From: Atrichornis clamosus
Lineage: Eukaryota; Chordata; Aves; Passeriformes; Menuridae
Assembly: GCA_013400975.1 (NCBI GenBank)
Contig: WBMZ01012197.1
Location: 1-64,000 of the forward strand
Reading direction: 5' to 3'
Length of the DNA: 64,000 nucleotides
The notes beneath the pieces are model-generated. The model made no database searches. It had not been told where the DNA came from and saw only the letters and a program-made list of their open reading frames with translations. The stretch's first letter is position 1. Each line of letters opens with the position of its first letter. Of this stretch, positions 1 through 11,900 are shown one piece after another. The position numbers and the translations under genes are program-made.

Positions 1-538
1 GACATAGCCCTAGCAATTGGTAGCTTCAGGGGATGCCACACCACCAGCAGCTTGATATGGAATAGTCTCCAATGGAGGTTTTTTCTGTCTTTTTCTTATT
101 TGAAACTCCAAAACATTTTAGTGTCCACTGAGTCTTAAGCTAAAGCAATGTACCCCTGTCATTCCACTTTTTAAATTAAAAAAATTAAATCTGCATTACC
201 ATTTCATGATCACTACTCATAAAAGAAATAATGAAAAAGATGATTACAAACCTACAACCATGTTTTCTTGGCAAATAACAGCTTACACCTATATCCAGTG
301 AGAGGGAACTACATGTTCTGAAGTTTAAACTGCAGTGTGGTTTTGTGCTCTCACTGTTCTGTGGTGCACACATGGGAGAGAATGTGCAGAAACTGGGCAT
401 TCTCAGCCGAGTTACAAACTCAGATCAAGCAAGTGTTTGCTGGTAGTGTACACATCAGTGGTGCCTCTCACACTAGGGATGGTTCTCAGCAGAGCTGGTG
501 CCTTTAAGAGGAAACACCTTTCTGGCTGCAAGGTGACT

Positions 539-548
539 GGGAATTTCC
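539..548. promoter_or_regulatory. kappaB-type site
   Basis: The ten bases GGGAATTTCC fit the NF-kappaB consensus exactly. The site lies in an intron of a gene active in immune cells. One 10-mer in 64 kb can arise by chance, so function is only a possibility. Confidence 0.2.
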
Positions 549-3134
549 ATGCAGTAGCTTTGGGCAATTCTTCAGCAGAGCAACATGAAAGCAGAATATG
601 CTGCAGAGCCCAGTTCTCAGATAACATCCTCAGCTTCAGCCCAACCAGAGCCTCTGGGAACCCTGTTCTTCTGTGAAATAACTGATGTAAATACGCAGTA
701 GCTGGTTAAATTCTGCCTAGTCTGACAACAGCTATTTTTGTCATGTGCTCTGCTTGTCTCTTCTCATGTACATGATTTCCTACATTTTTCATCTCTTTTT
801 TCCACTACCATCTTCTTAAGACCTCAGGAAAGGGTAGTTCCGTCAAGCCTGTGTGCTCTGCCCTTCTGTGCAATGCCTGAAATAGAACATTCCAGTGGGT
901 GTGAGGTGAGGGCATCTGTAAAGAAATGCCAATTGCTGCTTCCTGTGTATAAAAATAGTGCATCTGTCACTTAATATACAGAATCCTCTGTGTTATTCCA
1001 CACAAAGCCGGCATTTCTGAACTGAAGCTAAAAGTCAGTTTGGAAGGTCACATCCTTTCATGGTTGGTTGTTCTCCACTCAAATGTTCTGAACCCATATA
1101 GAACTCGGACACTTGTACTTTGAACTTTCAGGACTCTGAAAATGGACTGGGACTCTGCTCAGTTGCTGTTAAATTTGATCTAGATAAGCTCTCTGGTGAT
1201 GAGGACAGGCATTTTTGAGCAGCGCTGCTCTCTTTCTGAGAGATGTGAGGAAATGTAGGTTTATGTTAAGGGTACAAAAGTTGTTTTGACTGTTTTAACC
1301 TTTTATTTGAATAACACAGCTCATTGTGGAGCCACAAGGGATCTAATCTGTTATCTGTGGACACAGATTTACAGGGAGGAGGAGGAGGTATGTGGAGATG
1401 TTATCCTGTTTGCTCCCCTGCCCCAGCAAAGTCTGGGGTGATGTGTCTGTGCTCCCAGTAACCAGCCCTGGGAGGGATGGTACAGCCCCCTTCCCATTCA
1501 GTTCAGGGCTGCTGCTGCTCCTGACACGTACCTGGAAATATCCAAGCACCACAACATGTATGTAGACACCCCACAGCACGAGAGGAACCCTCCACACTGG
1601 CTGATGCTTCCATGAAAGTCATGGGACTCACAAGCTGACACTAAGCCCAGCCTGGTGCACAGTGCAGCCTCTGCAAGAGCTGATATGACATCTCATGTGG
1701 CTTCCACATCACAGCCCAGCTGAGACCTGTACAGAAATCCTTCCAGCTGCACTGAGAGATGTTGCCTTTCTGCTTATAGCTCCTCTGAGAACGAGCAAAC
1801 ATCCTGGCAAAATTAGTTCTTCAATGCTTTTGCCACGTGCCCACTAAGCAAGGTCAGACAAGATTCTCATGTGAAATGCTCTGCTGTGTGCCTGGCCTAG
1901 GACTGGATAATGACTTAGTTACCTCCCTGTTACAGGAGCACAACACCTACCCCCTCATTTCTTTTTTGCAATGCAGACACAGTCCCACGTGTGAATTATT
2001 TGAGACCAGATGATTCCAGACTCGTTTCTCCACACTTTGCTACCAGAAAAAATTGTTGGTAAAATCACACTGGGTCTTCCCTGTGTGCCAGGTGGAAAGA
2101 CAGATGTTAACTGTGGCCTCAGAGGTGACTGGCACTGCTGTGCTTTCACAACTGTGCTATCAGGATCTAAGTTACTGGAGGTGGAGGGTGAACAGGACTG
2201 CTGGGAAGTGATCTGTAGATCTGGCACAGACTTCTCTCAATTTCAGAAAAGGTATTTTAGAAAATTGCAATCAGAGCTGAACATTGTACATCATACCAAT
2301 GTCAAAATAGAAACCTACCAGAAAGGCAGGTGGGGTTATTTCTCACTTCTATTCACCAAAGGTAGAAAAGAAAGAAAATTTAAAAAGGTCTGTGGTTTTC
2401 CGGTTAGAAAAGCCTGTTTTACCTTCCTGTGTGCAAGATATAAACGGACTCTCTGAATTACTCAGTTAACCCAGTCTCTAAAGGCAAAGTACTGGGGAAA
2501 AATGCCCAAACTATCAAGCTTAAAGTTGAAAAAATTTAAACAACAAAATAGTGTTGTACAACAGGGTACACAGTGAGTATTACCTGTCCCCTCAGCACTG
2601 CCACTGACAGGGCTCTGCTAATTACATCTCTGGTGCCATGAAATTCAGCTTTTGACGGCTCTGAAGGCAAGGATACCAGAGCTGCACCTACAGAACATTT
2701 CCTGGTGGTCCTCGTGTCACAGAGGACTGCCCAGCACAGCCCAGTTCTTCAGCAAAAGCAAGGTTCAAAAACCAAGAGAGAAAGCAAAAAAGCCAAACAA
2801 ACCTGTTAAGAATATTGTAGCCACTAGATGGCAAAACCCCCTCGAAGTTGCTGCAGTGGCTGTTGCACAAGCTCTGTCTGTTCCCTGCTATTCCAGATTC
2901 AGGCAATCCTGTTTCCACCCGAAATTAATTTTGACAAATCCATTCTTGAAATGTACAACGGGGAGTCGTTTAACAACCACGCACAGTAAATTCGTGTCCA
3001 GCCTTATTTTTAAGGAGACATGTTCAGGAGCCTCCATGTAGGCGTGCCCAAAGGGAAGGCTGGAGCTCTGTCTTTAGCTGGAGTAATTTAACAGACTTCC
3101 AGAATGTACACGGAAATCTCAGAAGTGAGCAAAT

Positions 3135-3148
3135 AAAAAAAAAAAAAA
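3135..3148 (+). repeat. poly(A) run
   Basis: An uninterrupted run of 14 A in intron 3. It could be the tail of an old retrocopy, but no source sequence is visible upstream. Confidence 0.6.
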
Positions 3149-5324
3149 GGCAAATGGTGGCAAATTTTCAGTTTTGCTTGAATTGTTTTCAATCCTTGGT
3201 TTTCTAATTTAGCCTAACAGGACAAACACAAAAAATCAATTACTACCAGAATGCTAAGCAGCATCATATACTGAGGGCAAAACACTCTTTCAGAGTGTCC
3301 ATGAGAGTGAGATGTCCTCACTTGGATGCCTCAAAGTAAAGCCTGTATCAATCCCATTAGAAAGCCAAACCCCACCCAGAAAAAATAGATAAGAGGTGCT
3401 GTACATCCAAACCAGCACAGACAGAATTAAAACTCACTTCTATGTCAGCTACAGGAGTCACTTCCATTAAACCCCGCGAAGCACTGAAATATTTCACTGA
3501 TATAATCAGAACATCCAGCTGCAACAAGGAGTGAATCTCCTGTGCTGCTGCTGCAGCCCAGGAGTCATAAAGTGTGTCCTGATGCATCCACAGGTCAAAA
3601 TTTGATTTATTCATTCTCTCCCACATGTATAACTTGGCATATTTGCTACCTCTTAAGCCCTGTAAGGATGTGGGATTCAATCCACTGATTTTAGAAAATT
3701 ATTATAAAAATAAGGAAGAATGTGGCTTAAGTCTGTTTCAATCTACTTGCCCCAGTCAGCAGCTATGGAATTGGCTGGACAAACCCTTCATACAGGGAGG
3801 AAAAGGCCAGAGATTTCTGAAAAGGCCATTAGAGACCATGCAGGGGACAAATTGGTCTGTCTTTGGGTCATAGCCAGATGCATTATTACACCAGAGACCC
3901 CCCTGGCCTTTCAAAGAGCCAGCAAAAACGAGAACAGCTCCATGGATGGCTTGTGATATGAGCTGCTCTGGTAGGTCAGGTGCCTGGGAACCAAAAAAGC
4001 AGCAAATTGCTTTTGTCCTTGATATATACTGAAAAAGTGCTATTTTTCAGTATCCACCTCAGCAATTTTGCCAGTTTTTGCATAACTTGAATCACCAACA
4101 GCAAAGGAAAAAAATCTCTGGGAATAATAGCTCAACACAGAGTGCAAACAGTATGTGCAGTTTGCAAGTGCTGTCTGTTTTTTAAATTCCAGTATTTACC
4201 TGTTTCAGGCATGAAGTTGTTGTTGGAAATTACCCACTGAAAAAGAAAATTTTATTCATTGTATAAATTTAATTTTTCAAAATAATTCATTAGAACTTTT
4301 AGGTGACAAAAAGTGATCTCTGCTGCTGATGTTCAACTTGTCTTTTAATGTCAAGCTTTTAATTAGCTGTTTGTTTCCTCTGTGGTGTGAAAATTTAGTT
4401 TCCATCAAAATTTCACACCAGACTAATTTTTTATGAAATAAACCTTCAAATGTTTAAGTATTGTTACAAAACCACTTAAAAATACTCAAGCTAGACTGTT
4501 CTCCCTGATTTACCTCAGAAGATTCACCACAAACAATCTAGTTGAAATCTGAAAAAAATCAAGCAGCTCTTCTTTCTGGCTGAAAGTATTTTCCTTCTGT
4601 TTTTACAAACTTAGATGTGGAATGGGTTTCAAGGCAGTTAACGCTGAGGACAGGCCTGGCCTTTTTGCCTCACATGTGCATTTTTCTTATGCCTGGCAAG
4701 GCAGCCTCACTGCTGGGAGAGCAAGCTTTGATTAGGAAACAGATGTCCAGCCTAAATTAACACAGGGCAATTAGGATCCTTCATGTGTCTCTTAAGGCTC
4801 CCGAAATGGCCCAAGAGATGCAGATTTCCCTGCCCATCTGTGGGCACACATGGCTGGGAAGTGATAGCAGCCTCTCCTGGGCTCTCCAAGTAGCCAGGGA
4901 GAATTGAGGCTCTTCATCCAGCAGCTCTTCCCCTGGGCTCCGCCTGGGGTACACCGGGGCTCCATGGAGAGCCCAGAACTGATTCCTTCCGGGAACAACA
5001 TACTCTGGGGCTTGAAGAGATCATTTCTAAATTTGATAAACCTCCAAATTACACTACAGCCCTGGCTTCTCTGTATGCAAATGCCCTGCCAGTCTGCAAA
5101 TTCAGAGCTAGAGGGATTTTATTAAGCTGAGAATGCCTTTTTCTCTCCCATCACATCTATGCAGGCATCTCTGGTGCCCTCTAGATCTGGACTCTGCCCT
5201 AGCCAAAAAACAGGACATCAGGCAATTTATGGTTCCCTTTCACGCCCTCCTGCAGCCCCACCACTGAGCGGTGTGGGTCCATCTGAAAGGGCAGCATGAC
5301 AGCTTCCTGCTCATCCCTGTGCTG

Positions 5325-5580
5325 AGCACCGAGGCCGGATTTCACGGCGTGATTTTTCCATCACGCTGTGCTTCTGGCGTGCGGAAAGCGCCGGGAGAGG
5401 CGCGGTTTGTGTTCGGGAGGCGAGCAGCGGGGCCGCACGGGGGTGCTCGGAAGGCGCGGTGCGGGCACCGAGGCCGGGAATTGGCCGGGGCCGCATTCAG
5501 AGCCCAGGGACCAGCGGGTGTCGCTCCTGCCAAAAACCCCAATTCCCCCGGCCGCCGGCACTTCATTCGTGTCTACTGGC
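5325..5580. promoter_or_regulatory. CpG island inside PSTPIP1 intron 3
   Basis: About 28 CpG dinucleotides fall within 5341-5580, in G+C-rich sequence, while the flanks are A/T-rich with almost no CpG. The island ends about 300 bases before exon 4. CpG islands in vertebrates usually mark promoters, so this may be an internal PSTPIP1 promoter, an antisense or lncRNA promoter, or a methylated orphan island. No TATA box or initiator could be assigned. Confidence 0.6.
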
Positions 5581-5881
5581 AAGGTGCAAGAGGAGAGAAA
5601 GGGCTGTTAACATTCACGGTCACAAATACAGTGCGATTTAAAAAGAAGGTGCACAGAAGGAGTAGTGCAATTCCTTGCTTCATGGAGCATTTTACTGCGT
5701 TTCCTGATGGTAACAGATTGATGGTATTGTGCTTGTTAGCGTGGTCAGCTTTTATTATGAGACTATTAAGGGTTTTATCTCTATCTGGATCTTTGAGATT
5801 CTGAGGGAAAGTTTTTTCCCTAGAATCACAACCCAGCCTTAGAAGCCAATACTAATAAAGTGTCTTGTTTCTGCCCCACAG

Positions 5882-5916
5882 CACACTGAAGGCAGCATTC
5901 GAGATGCTCAAGCAAC
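5882..5916 (+). CDS. PSTPIP1: PSTPIP1 exon 4 (F-BAR)
   Basis: A 35-base exon between cccacag and gtaagt. It begins with the last base of a split codon, then encodes [11 protein letters not shown] and the first base of the next Gln. It aligns with human SLRASFDSLKQ at residues 72-82. The small size and the phases are the same as in the human exon. Confidence 0.92.
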
Positions 5917-8900
5917 GTAAGTATTTATCTGTTCCCTTCTGACCTGGGAATCACAGGCACCCAATGTGTTCATCCTCTCTGGGGCCTTTCATCCTCTTCT
6001 CCCCTCTGTTCCCAGCTTTTCTATCCCTATCTGTAGTGTGGAGGGTGGAGGGAAAGGGCACTCACTGGGCACTCAATCCACTCTCTGGTGGCAAAGAAAA
6101 TGGCTTGTTCCTCAAGTAAATGTTATCTGGATCAAGACACAAGATATCAGCTCTGTTGCCTCTTCTGCAAACCGCTGACCAAACCAGCTTGCTTTCTAAA
6201 TGTGCCTGAGGTTCAACAAAACCCTTTCACACACACAAAATGCAGCACCACTGTAGCCACTAGGACACTGTACCTGCCCACTGGCACCTGCTGTTTACAC
6301 CAAAACACCCCCTTGAGAAGCAGCTGCTGGACTGAGGTATTTTTAGAGTCTGGGTAGGGGAGCTCAACATTTCTGGAAAATTTGGAGTTCCATTTCAGAG
6401 GCACCAAAGCTGACAAATGCAGAGAAGTTCCCAGCCATTTCAAACAGCACCAGCCAGGTGCTCTGAAATTCAATCCATTTTTGTTGACCCTTGGAAATTC
6501 TCAGTGTGCGACCTCGTCTAATGACTGGGCACTACTCCCAAGAGCAGTGAGAGTCCAGCAGCACAGTGAGGGCAAAGCAGACACAGGATGATGGAGGGCA
6601 GAGCTCCTTCCCTCCCTCTGCACCACAACTCCTGACCTCCAGCCCAAAGGAAGGGAGGCAGCTGGAGTAAATAGGGTGAAGAAATGCAGCTGGCTCTGCT
6701 CTTGAGCCTTCAGCAATATCAGTACATGCAGAAACACAGGAAGACCTTTTTTAAGGCTTCTCTGGTCGTGACAACTCACAGGGCAGCCACATTGCAGAAA
6801 CATCTCCTAAAAAATGTGGCTTTATATTTAAAGAGCTTTCCACTGACTGTGTATGAATTCTGATTTGCTTTAGAAATTGAAAGCGTTGGAAACTCTCATA
6901 TCCAGCTGGCAGTAATGCTGAAGGAAGAACTGAAAGGAATAGAGGAGTTCCGAGAAAGACAGAAGGAGCAAAGAAAAAAGGTGAGGAAGTAGAGAAATGT
7001 TGAAACAGATTTGGTCAATGGTCCGTGCTGATGACCTGTCTCCAGCCATAGGCTGGGAATTCTGCAAAAGATGATAAAGCATTTCCAGCATGCCCTGTTC
7101 CCTCTATAGACTAGACTGTGGAACAAAAATCTCTTTCTGATCCCAGCTGGAAATGAAGCAGTGCTCTGAACCCAGGAGCCAGAGGCTTTAGTCCCTTTTA
7201 CTCTCTCTGGTGTAACTGCAGATACTGTTATTATTATTTCTGTAAGAACTTAATCCTTTCTTTTCTCGTTTTTATACCCTTGCTAACAGGTTTTTTTGGT
7301 ATGACCCTGCACAATCTCCAACATGCACTAAATAAAGATGTGACACAAACATTTAAAAAACACAACAGTAAATCAATGCCATGCTGAATGCAACACCAAT
7401 ATACGCTGAATTACAAATATGTGGAATAAGTAGCATCTAATTGATATAGTGTATTAAAAATTCAACTGTATTTAAGGCCATTTCATCCCCTTTGATCTTA
7501 TCAAGCCCTAAGTCTCTTGAAAAATAGCTCTCTATAAAGACAACAGTGGCCACTCTCCCACCTTCTCTGGTACCGTGGGGTTGAAGATAAAGACAGGACA
7601 GTCACTTAACTCTAACAGCACTGAGTGATGGAGGAGTAAAATAAATATTCATTTCTTTGCTAATTTTAAACAGATGAAAATGCACATGACCAGTATCCAA
7701 TGCCACAAGAATCTTGTGTCTACAAGTCCATGACACACAGGAACTTGAAATAGCAAAGAACTCAGAATATGAAAGTGGGTGAAACCAGTGCTGCTACTGA
7801 GATTGGAGGTCGGCAGCGACCTGGTGGGGCAAACCAGGCATATAAAGACAGACAGTGGGCACCAGGTTCATTGGTGTTTGTATGCCACTCCTTTTGCCAC
7901 TGGGATGTGCAGAGAGACTCCCTTCCTGTTGAGAACAGTAAGCCTATAACTCAACTGGGAACAGTCACAGGGGCCTGGGAGAAAAAAGAAAGAAAATAGA
8001 AAAAATTGCTTTGGAGTATTAGATAAGCTTTTTTCTCTGTCCAGCATGTGGCTGTGAGGAAGCCACATTAGACATGCTGGATGGTGTCAGCAATTTTGGT
8101 AACCTCCCAAAATGCTGGGATTTGTGTTGTACTGTAGCTTCTCTCAGGACTGTGCCCAATGTGAAACAAGCCTCTAGGGAGCCCTGGAGAGAGTTTTGTT
8201 TGAGCAGAATGTAAAGATTAAAAGACCAAAAGTCCCCCTGAAGAAACCCATCCCCAGTAGGAGTATATCTCACTGTCACATAAAGCTGGGCATATCACAA
8301 CTAAAGCCATAAAGGAGAATCCAGCACTGTCCTTCCAACACTGACCAGATGCCTCCAGCATGGAAATCAAATCACACTGAGCATAAATTTGCCAGAAGCA
8401 ATGGAATATAAAATACACAGGAATTGTCTATGTTTTAAATGGACAACTACTCATGCTCATGTGGGTGACACAGTGGTTTGGTCTTCAGAGATGAGGGATC
8501 AAGCTCTGGCACCAGCAAAGGAACTCTGCTGGCAGGCACTGTGACTGGGTGTTACACTATTTCATCTCCTCAAGAAAAAGAAAAGGGAGGAATAAAATGA
8601 TCTACATCCTCTCTGCTATTAATGGAAACCACTGAAGCAGGATTATCTGGGATTATTTTTTTACCTGGCACTTTGATGCTGTCTGTATCACTTAGAAACC
8701 TGTCATTTATAAAAGCAGAGTGAAGTAATTTTCCCCACAGGCAGGTGGCTTATGGAAAGGCCCTGACTATGGCTTTCCTAATCCTGCCACTGGAAAGGGG
8801 AGCAAGAAATGCTGACTTGCGTGTGTTTCTTACAGTACGAGTCTGCAATGGAGCGCATGCAAAAGAGCAAACTGTCCCATTATAAGAAAACAATGGAGGT

Positions 8901-11900
8901 AAGCAAGGAGGGCTGGTGCAGGTTTCCTGATGCCAACTGGCTCCAGTAAAATCTGTATCACTTGTACCTCTCTATAAAAAAAAGGTCAAGACTGTGTGCC
9001 AGTGCAGGAGTGTGTGTGAGAGAGAGAGGATGCGGTTCCTGCTATAAGGAGGGAGCTAATCCTCCATGCTGCATCCACTGAAGTGTCTCCAGAAGGTTAA
9101 TGTGGGATGAGTGATGCCCCAGGCCAAACAGGATTTCATTCTTTCTAGGCAAGGGTACTTACAGGAGTAAATGTAATTTTTTAGAGTGTGTAAATACAAT
9201 TTTAAGAACAGTGAGGGAATCTCAGAAGCAGAGGAACCCTTTTCAGCTGGAAAACTTGCACATACAGAAAATACAAACAGCTGAGTTTGGTTTCTAATGG
9301 GCAATTGCCTCTAAGGGAAAGTAGCTGCAGACCTGTCAGTGCTACAGCTGGGAGTATACTAACAATTTTTATTGAAATGTGGTTGTTCTAAGTGAATTTC
9401 TAAGATACTGAGACCTTTTGGTGCAAATAAAGATTTTTTTTTTCTTCTGAGAACAACACTGTGACTGATGCCATGGGATGCTGGCTCTGTCTCACAGCTG
9501 GGAGTAATGTGTGCAAGGCAGCACACTGACTTGAGTCACCTGATGCTCCAAGTTCCTACTCCACAGGGTAGAAATGACAACCACCCCCCCATGGTGTCCC
9601 TGGGAATGTGGGCTCCTAATTTCATCTCTACATGGTCGCTCAGGCAGTTGCCTGATGCACCAGTGGTGGTAGAGCTGCCTGAGCATTCCTGACCACCCCT
9701 GCAGGGAGCTGCAGTTGTACAAAGCAAACAATTTCAGGGCTGCAAGAAAAGGACACAATTTATGTTGGCAGCCCCTACTCCAATTTTTCAGTTCTAGTTT
9801 TCTATCGCCTTACGGTGCCACTGGGATGTTTTTCTGTTGCCCAAACCGGGCACTGATTTGCTCCCCCAGACTGCAAAACAGCAAGTGCCTAGAACGTCAC
9901 ACTGGGGGGAAGCCAGCCTTGTTCCCTCAGCCAAACCCTCACATGTGGCTTCATTTCCATCCAGTCCAAGAAGACCTACGAGCAGAAGTGCAAGGAGGCG
10001 GATGAGGCCGAGCAGTCCTTTGAACGGACCAGTGCTTCAGGCAACCAAAAGCAGACAGAAAAGGTACCTTAGATGACTGCTATTTAGAGAGAAAACTGAG
10101 ATTTACCTTTTCAAGGTACAAGAGAACTAACCAACCCATTCTGCAGGATGCCAGGGGCTGCTTTGTTTTCAGATTAACCCCACAGAATCCCCTGGGAAGG
10201 GACTATGTTATCTAATTAATTTATCCCAGGCTATGATCCAATTGCTCTATGAATCCTGAAATAAACTGAATGAGATTTTTCTCTGAAATTATTCATTAAG
10301 AAAAAGAAACAAGTCAAAAATATGTCATGCAGTTAGTTTTGCCTTTTGGTCTCTTACATTTAGTAGGCATAGCATCTTACATTAAAATGCATATTTTTCC
10401 TCAACATTTTTCTCCTTATGGTTAGTTTAATTTCAACTAAATTTACAGACTCAAAAATAAATCGTTGGAAGTTAAGGCACTGCAGTCCTTCATTGCATCG
10501 TCTTGATACTTGTAGCTGACAATTCACTAACTTTTAATGGGAACATTTTACAGTGAAACAGATGGAGAAAACAAAATAAATGAACTCCCTTTGGCTCGAT
10601 AAAAATCAGTGCAGTGTAAGCAAAAAGGATCAAAAATCATCTCAAGGAGCAGGGTGGGGGTGGAGACTCTAAAAACAGCATCAGAACTTTATATTTTATT
10701 TCCAGCATTCCCCAATCTTTGATGAACAAACCCCTGCAGTTTAGCTGCAAAGAGGGGATGGAATCCTGGCCCTGCTGAAATGATACCAGAACACTTCACA
10801 GTCTCAGTGGCAGCTACACCTGACCCAGCTCCTTTCCTGCAGAAGGATCCCAGGGTGTTCCATTGCCATTTCTTCCCCACACATGCCAGCACGTTGGAAA
10901 TGCACAGAGGCAACTGACAGGCTGTTTAATTCTGCTCAGCGTTTGCAAACAGTTTGGGCCAGGAAGCAAATAAGAATGAAGCTTCTGTTCCCAGCTTACT
11001 ACATGTTTTCTAACCAGCTGTGATGAGGAATATCATCACAAGAAGCCCCACCTGAGCCTTGTTTTCAAGGGCAGAATGGAAGAATGTATTACACTGATGT
11101 CTAGAGCAGTGCATTACTGTGCCTCATCACCATCTGTGCAGAAAGACCTGCGAGTACCGAGCTGTCAGTGATGGCTGTATTTTCATTTGTTAAAAGCTGC
11201 AGGTTTTTAAAACAGGAAAAGTTCTACTTAGAGTGAATTTTGCTTTTAGGCTTCTGAGTTGTTATGGGAAATAACCTGACATTTGCAAAGTATTTTAAAA
11301 GCTGTGTTCTTTTCATCTGTGTATGATATGAGGAGCTTGAAAGAGGAAGAATTTTAACTGCCATTTATTTCTGCTTATAAATATCTATTAGAAAAGCACA
11401 TCAAATAATTGAGAAAAACAACTCAGCCAGCAGACACAGCTTCAGGCTGGATCACGCTGGCTCTGAGCTCCTATGGCAGGGATGTCTGAATGGAAAGATT
11501 TACCTTGAAGTCATTGGACCTAAGGCTGTACCTAGGAAATTCTGGTTCCCTCTTCTCCATAGCACACATTCAGCAGAACCATGCATAAAGCGGGGACAGC
11601 CAGGAAATGCTTGCAAGTTAGAGCCTTTCCCGTAGAAGGGAAAAGAGAGCAAGCAACAAAAAAAATGGGGCAGAAGGAAAAAACATTGTCAGAAATTAAT
11701 TGGGGTGTTTCTTTTCCTGTTTCAGAGCCAGAACAAAGCCAAGCAATGCAGAGATGCAGCAAATGAAGCAGGTGATGCTCTGTTTGCAACTGAGCTATAA
11801 TTCTTCTCAGCAAAGATCTACCAGCACAGGATTTGATAGAGCACCATCCAAATCACCCAGGCTGTCACTGTTTGAAGTCAGGGTTCCCAAAGTCACCTAC

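Larger units (their letters stand above)
1..5881 (+). other. PSTPIP1: PSTPIP1 intron 3 (3' part)
   Basis: Non-coding sequence ahead of the first recognised exon. I looked for human exon 3 (the region around YGKELVQIARKAGG) and did not find it, so I treat the stretch as intron. It holds a 14-base A run at 3135-3148, a perfect kappaB-type palindrome at 539-548 and a CpG island at about 5325-5580. Open frames such as 2010-2456 resemble no known protein. Confidence 0.7.

Noticed and set aside
2010..2456. 148-codon open frame on the + strand in PSTPIP1 intron 3
   Set aside because: The translation has no recognisable domain and does not match the missing PSTPIP1 exons 1-3.
5271..5804. 177-codon open frame across the intronic CpG island
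   Set aside because: Stops are rare in CpG-rich DNA. Several other frames are open over the same bases, and the frame closes before exon 4.
9008..9028. GT/GA-rich tract considered as a microsatellite
   Set aside because: Too short and irregular to call a repeat.
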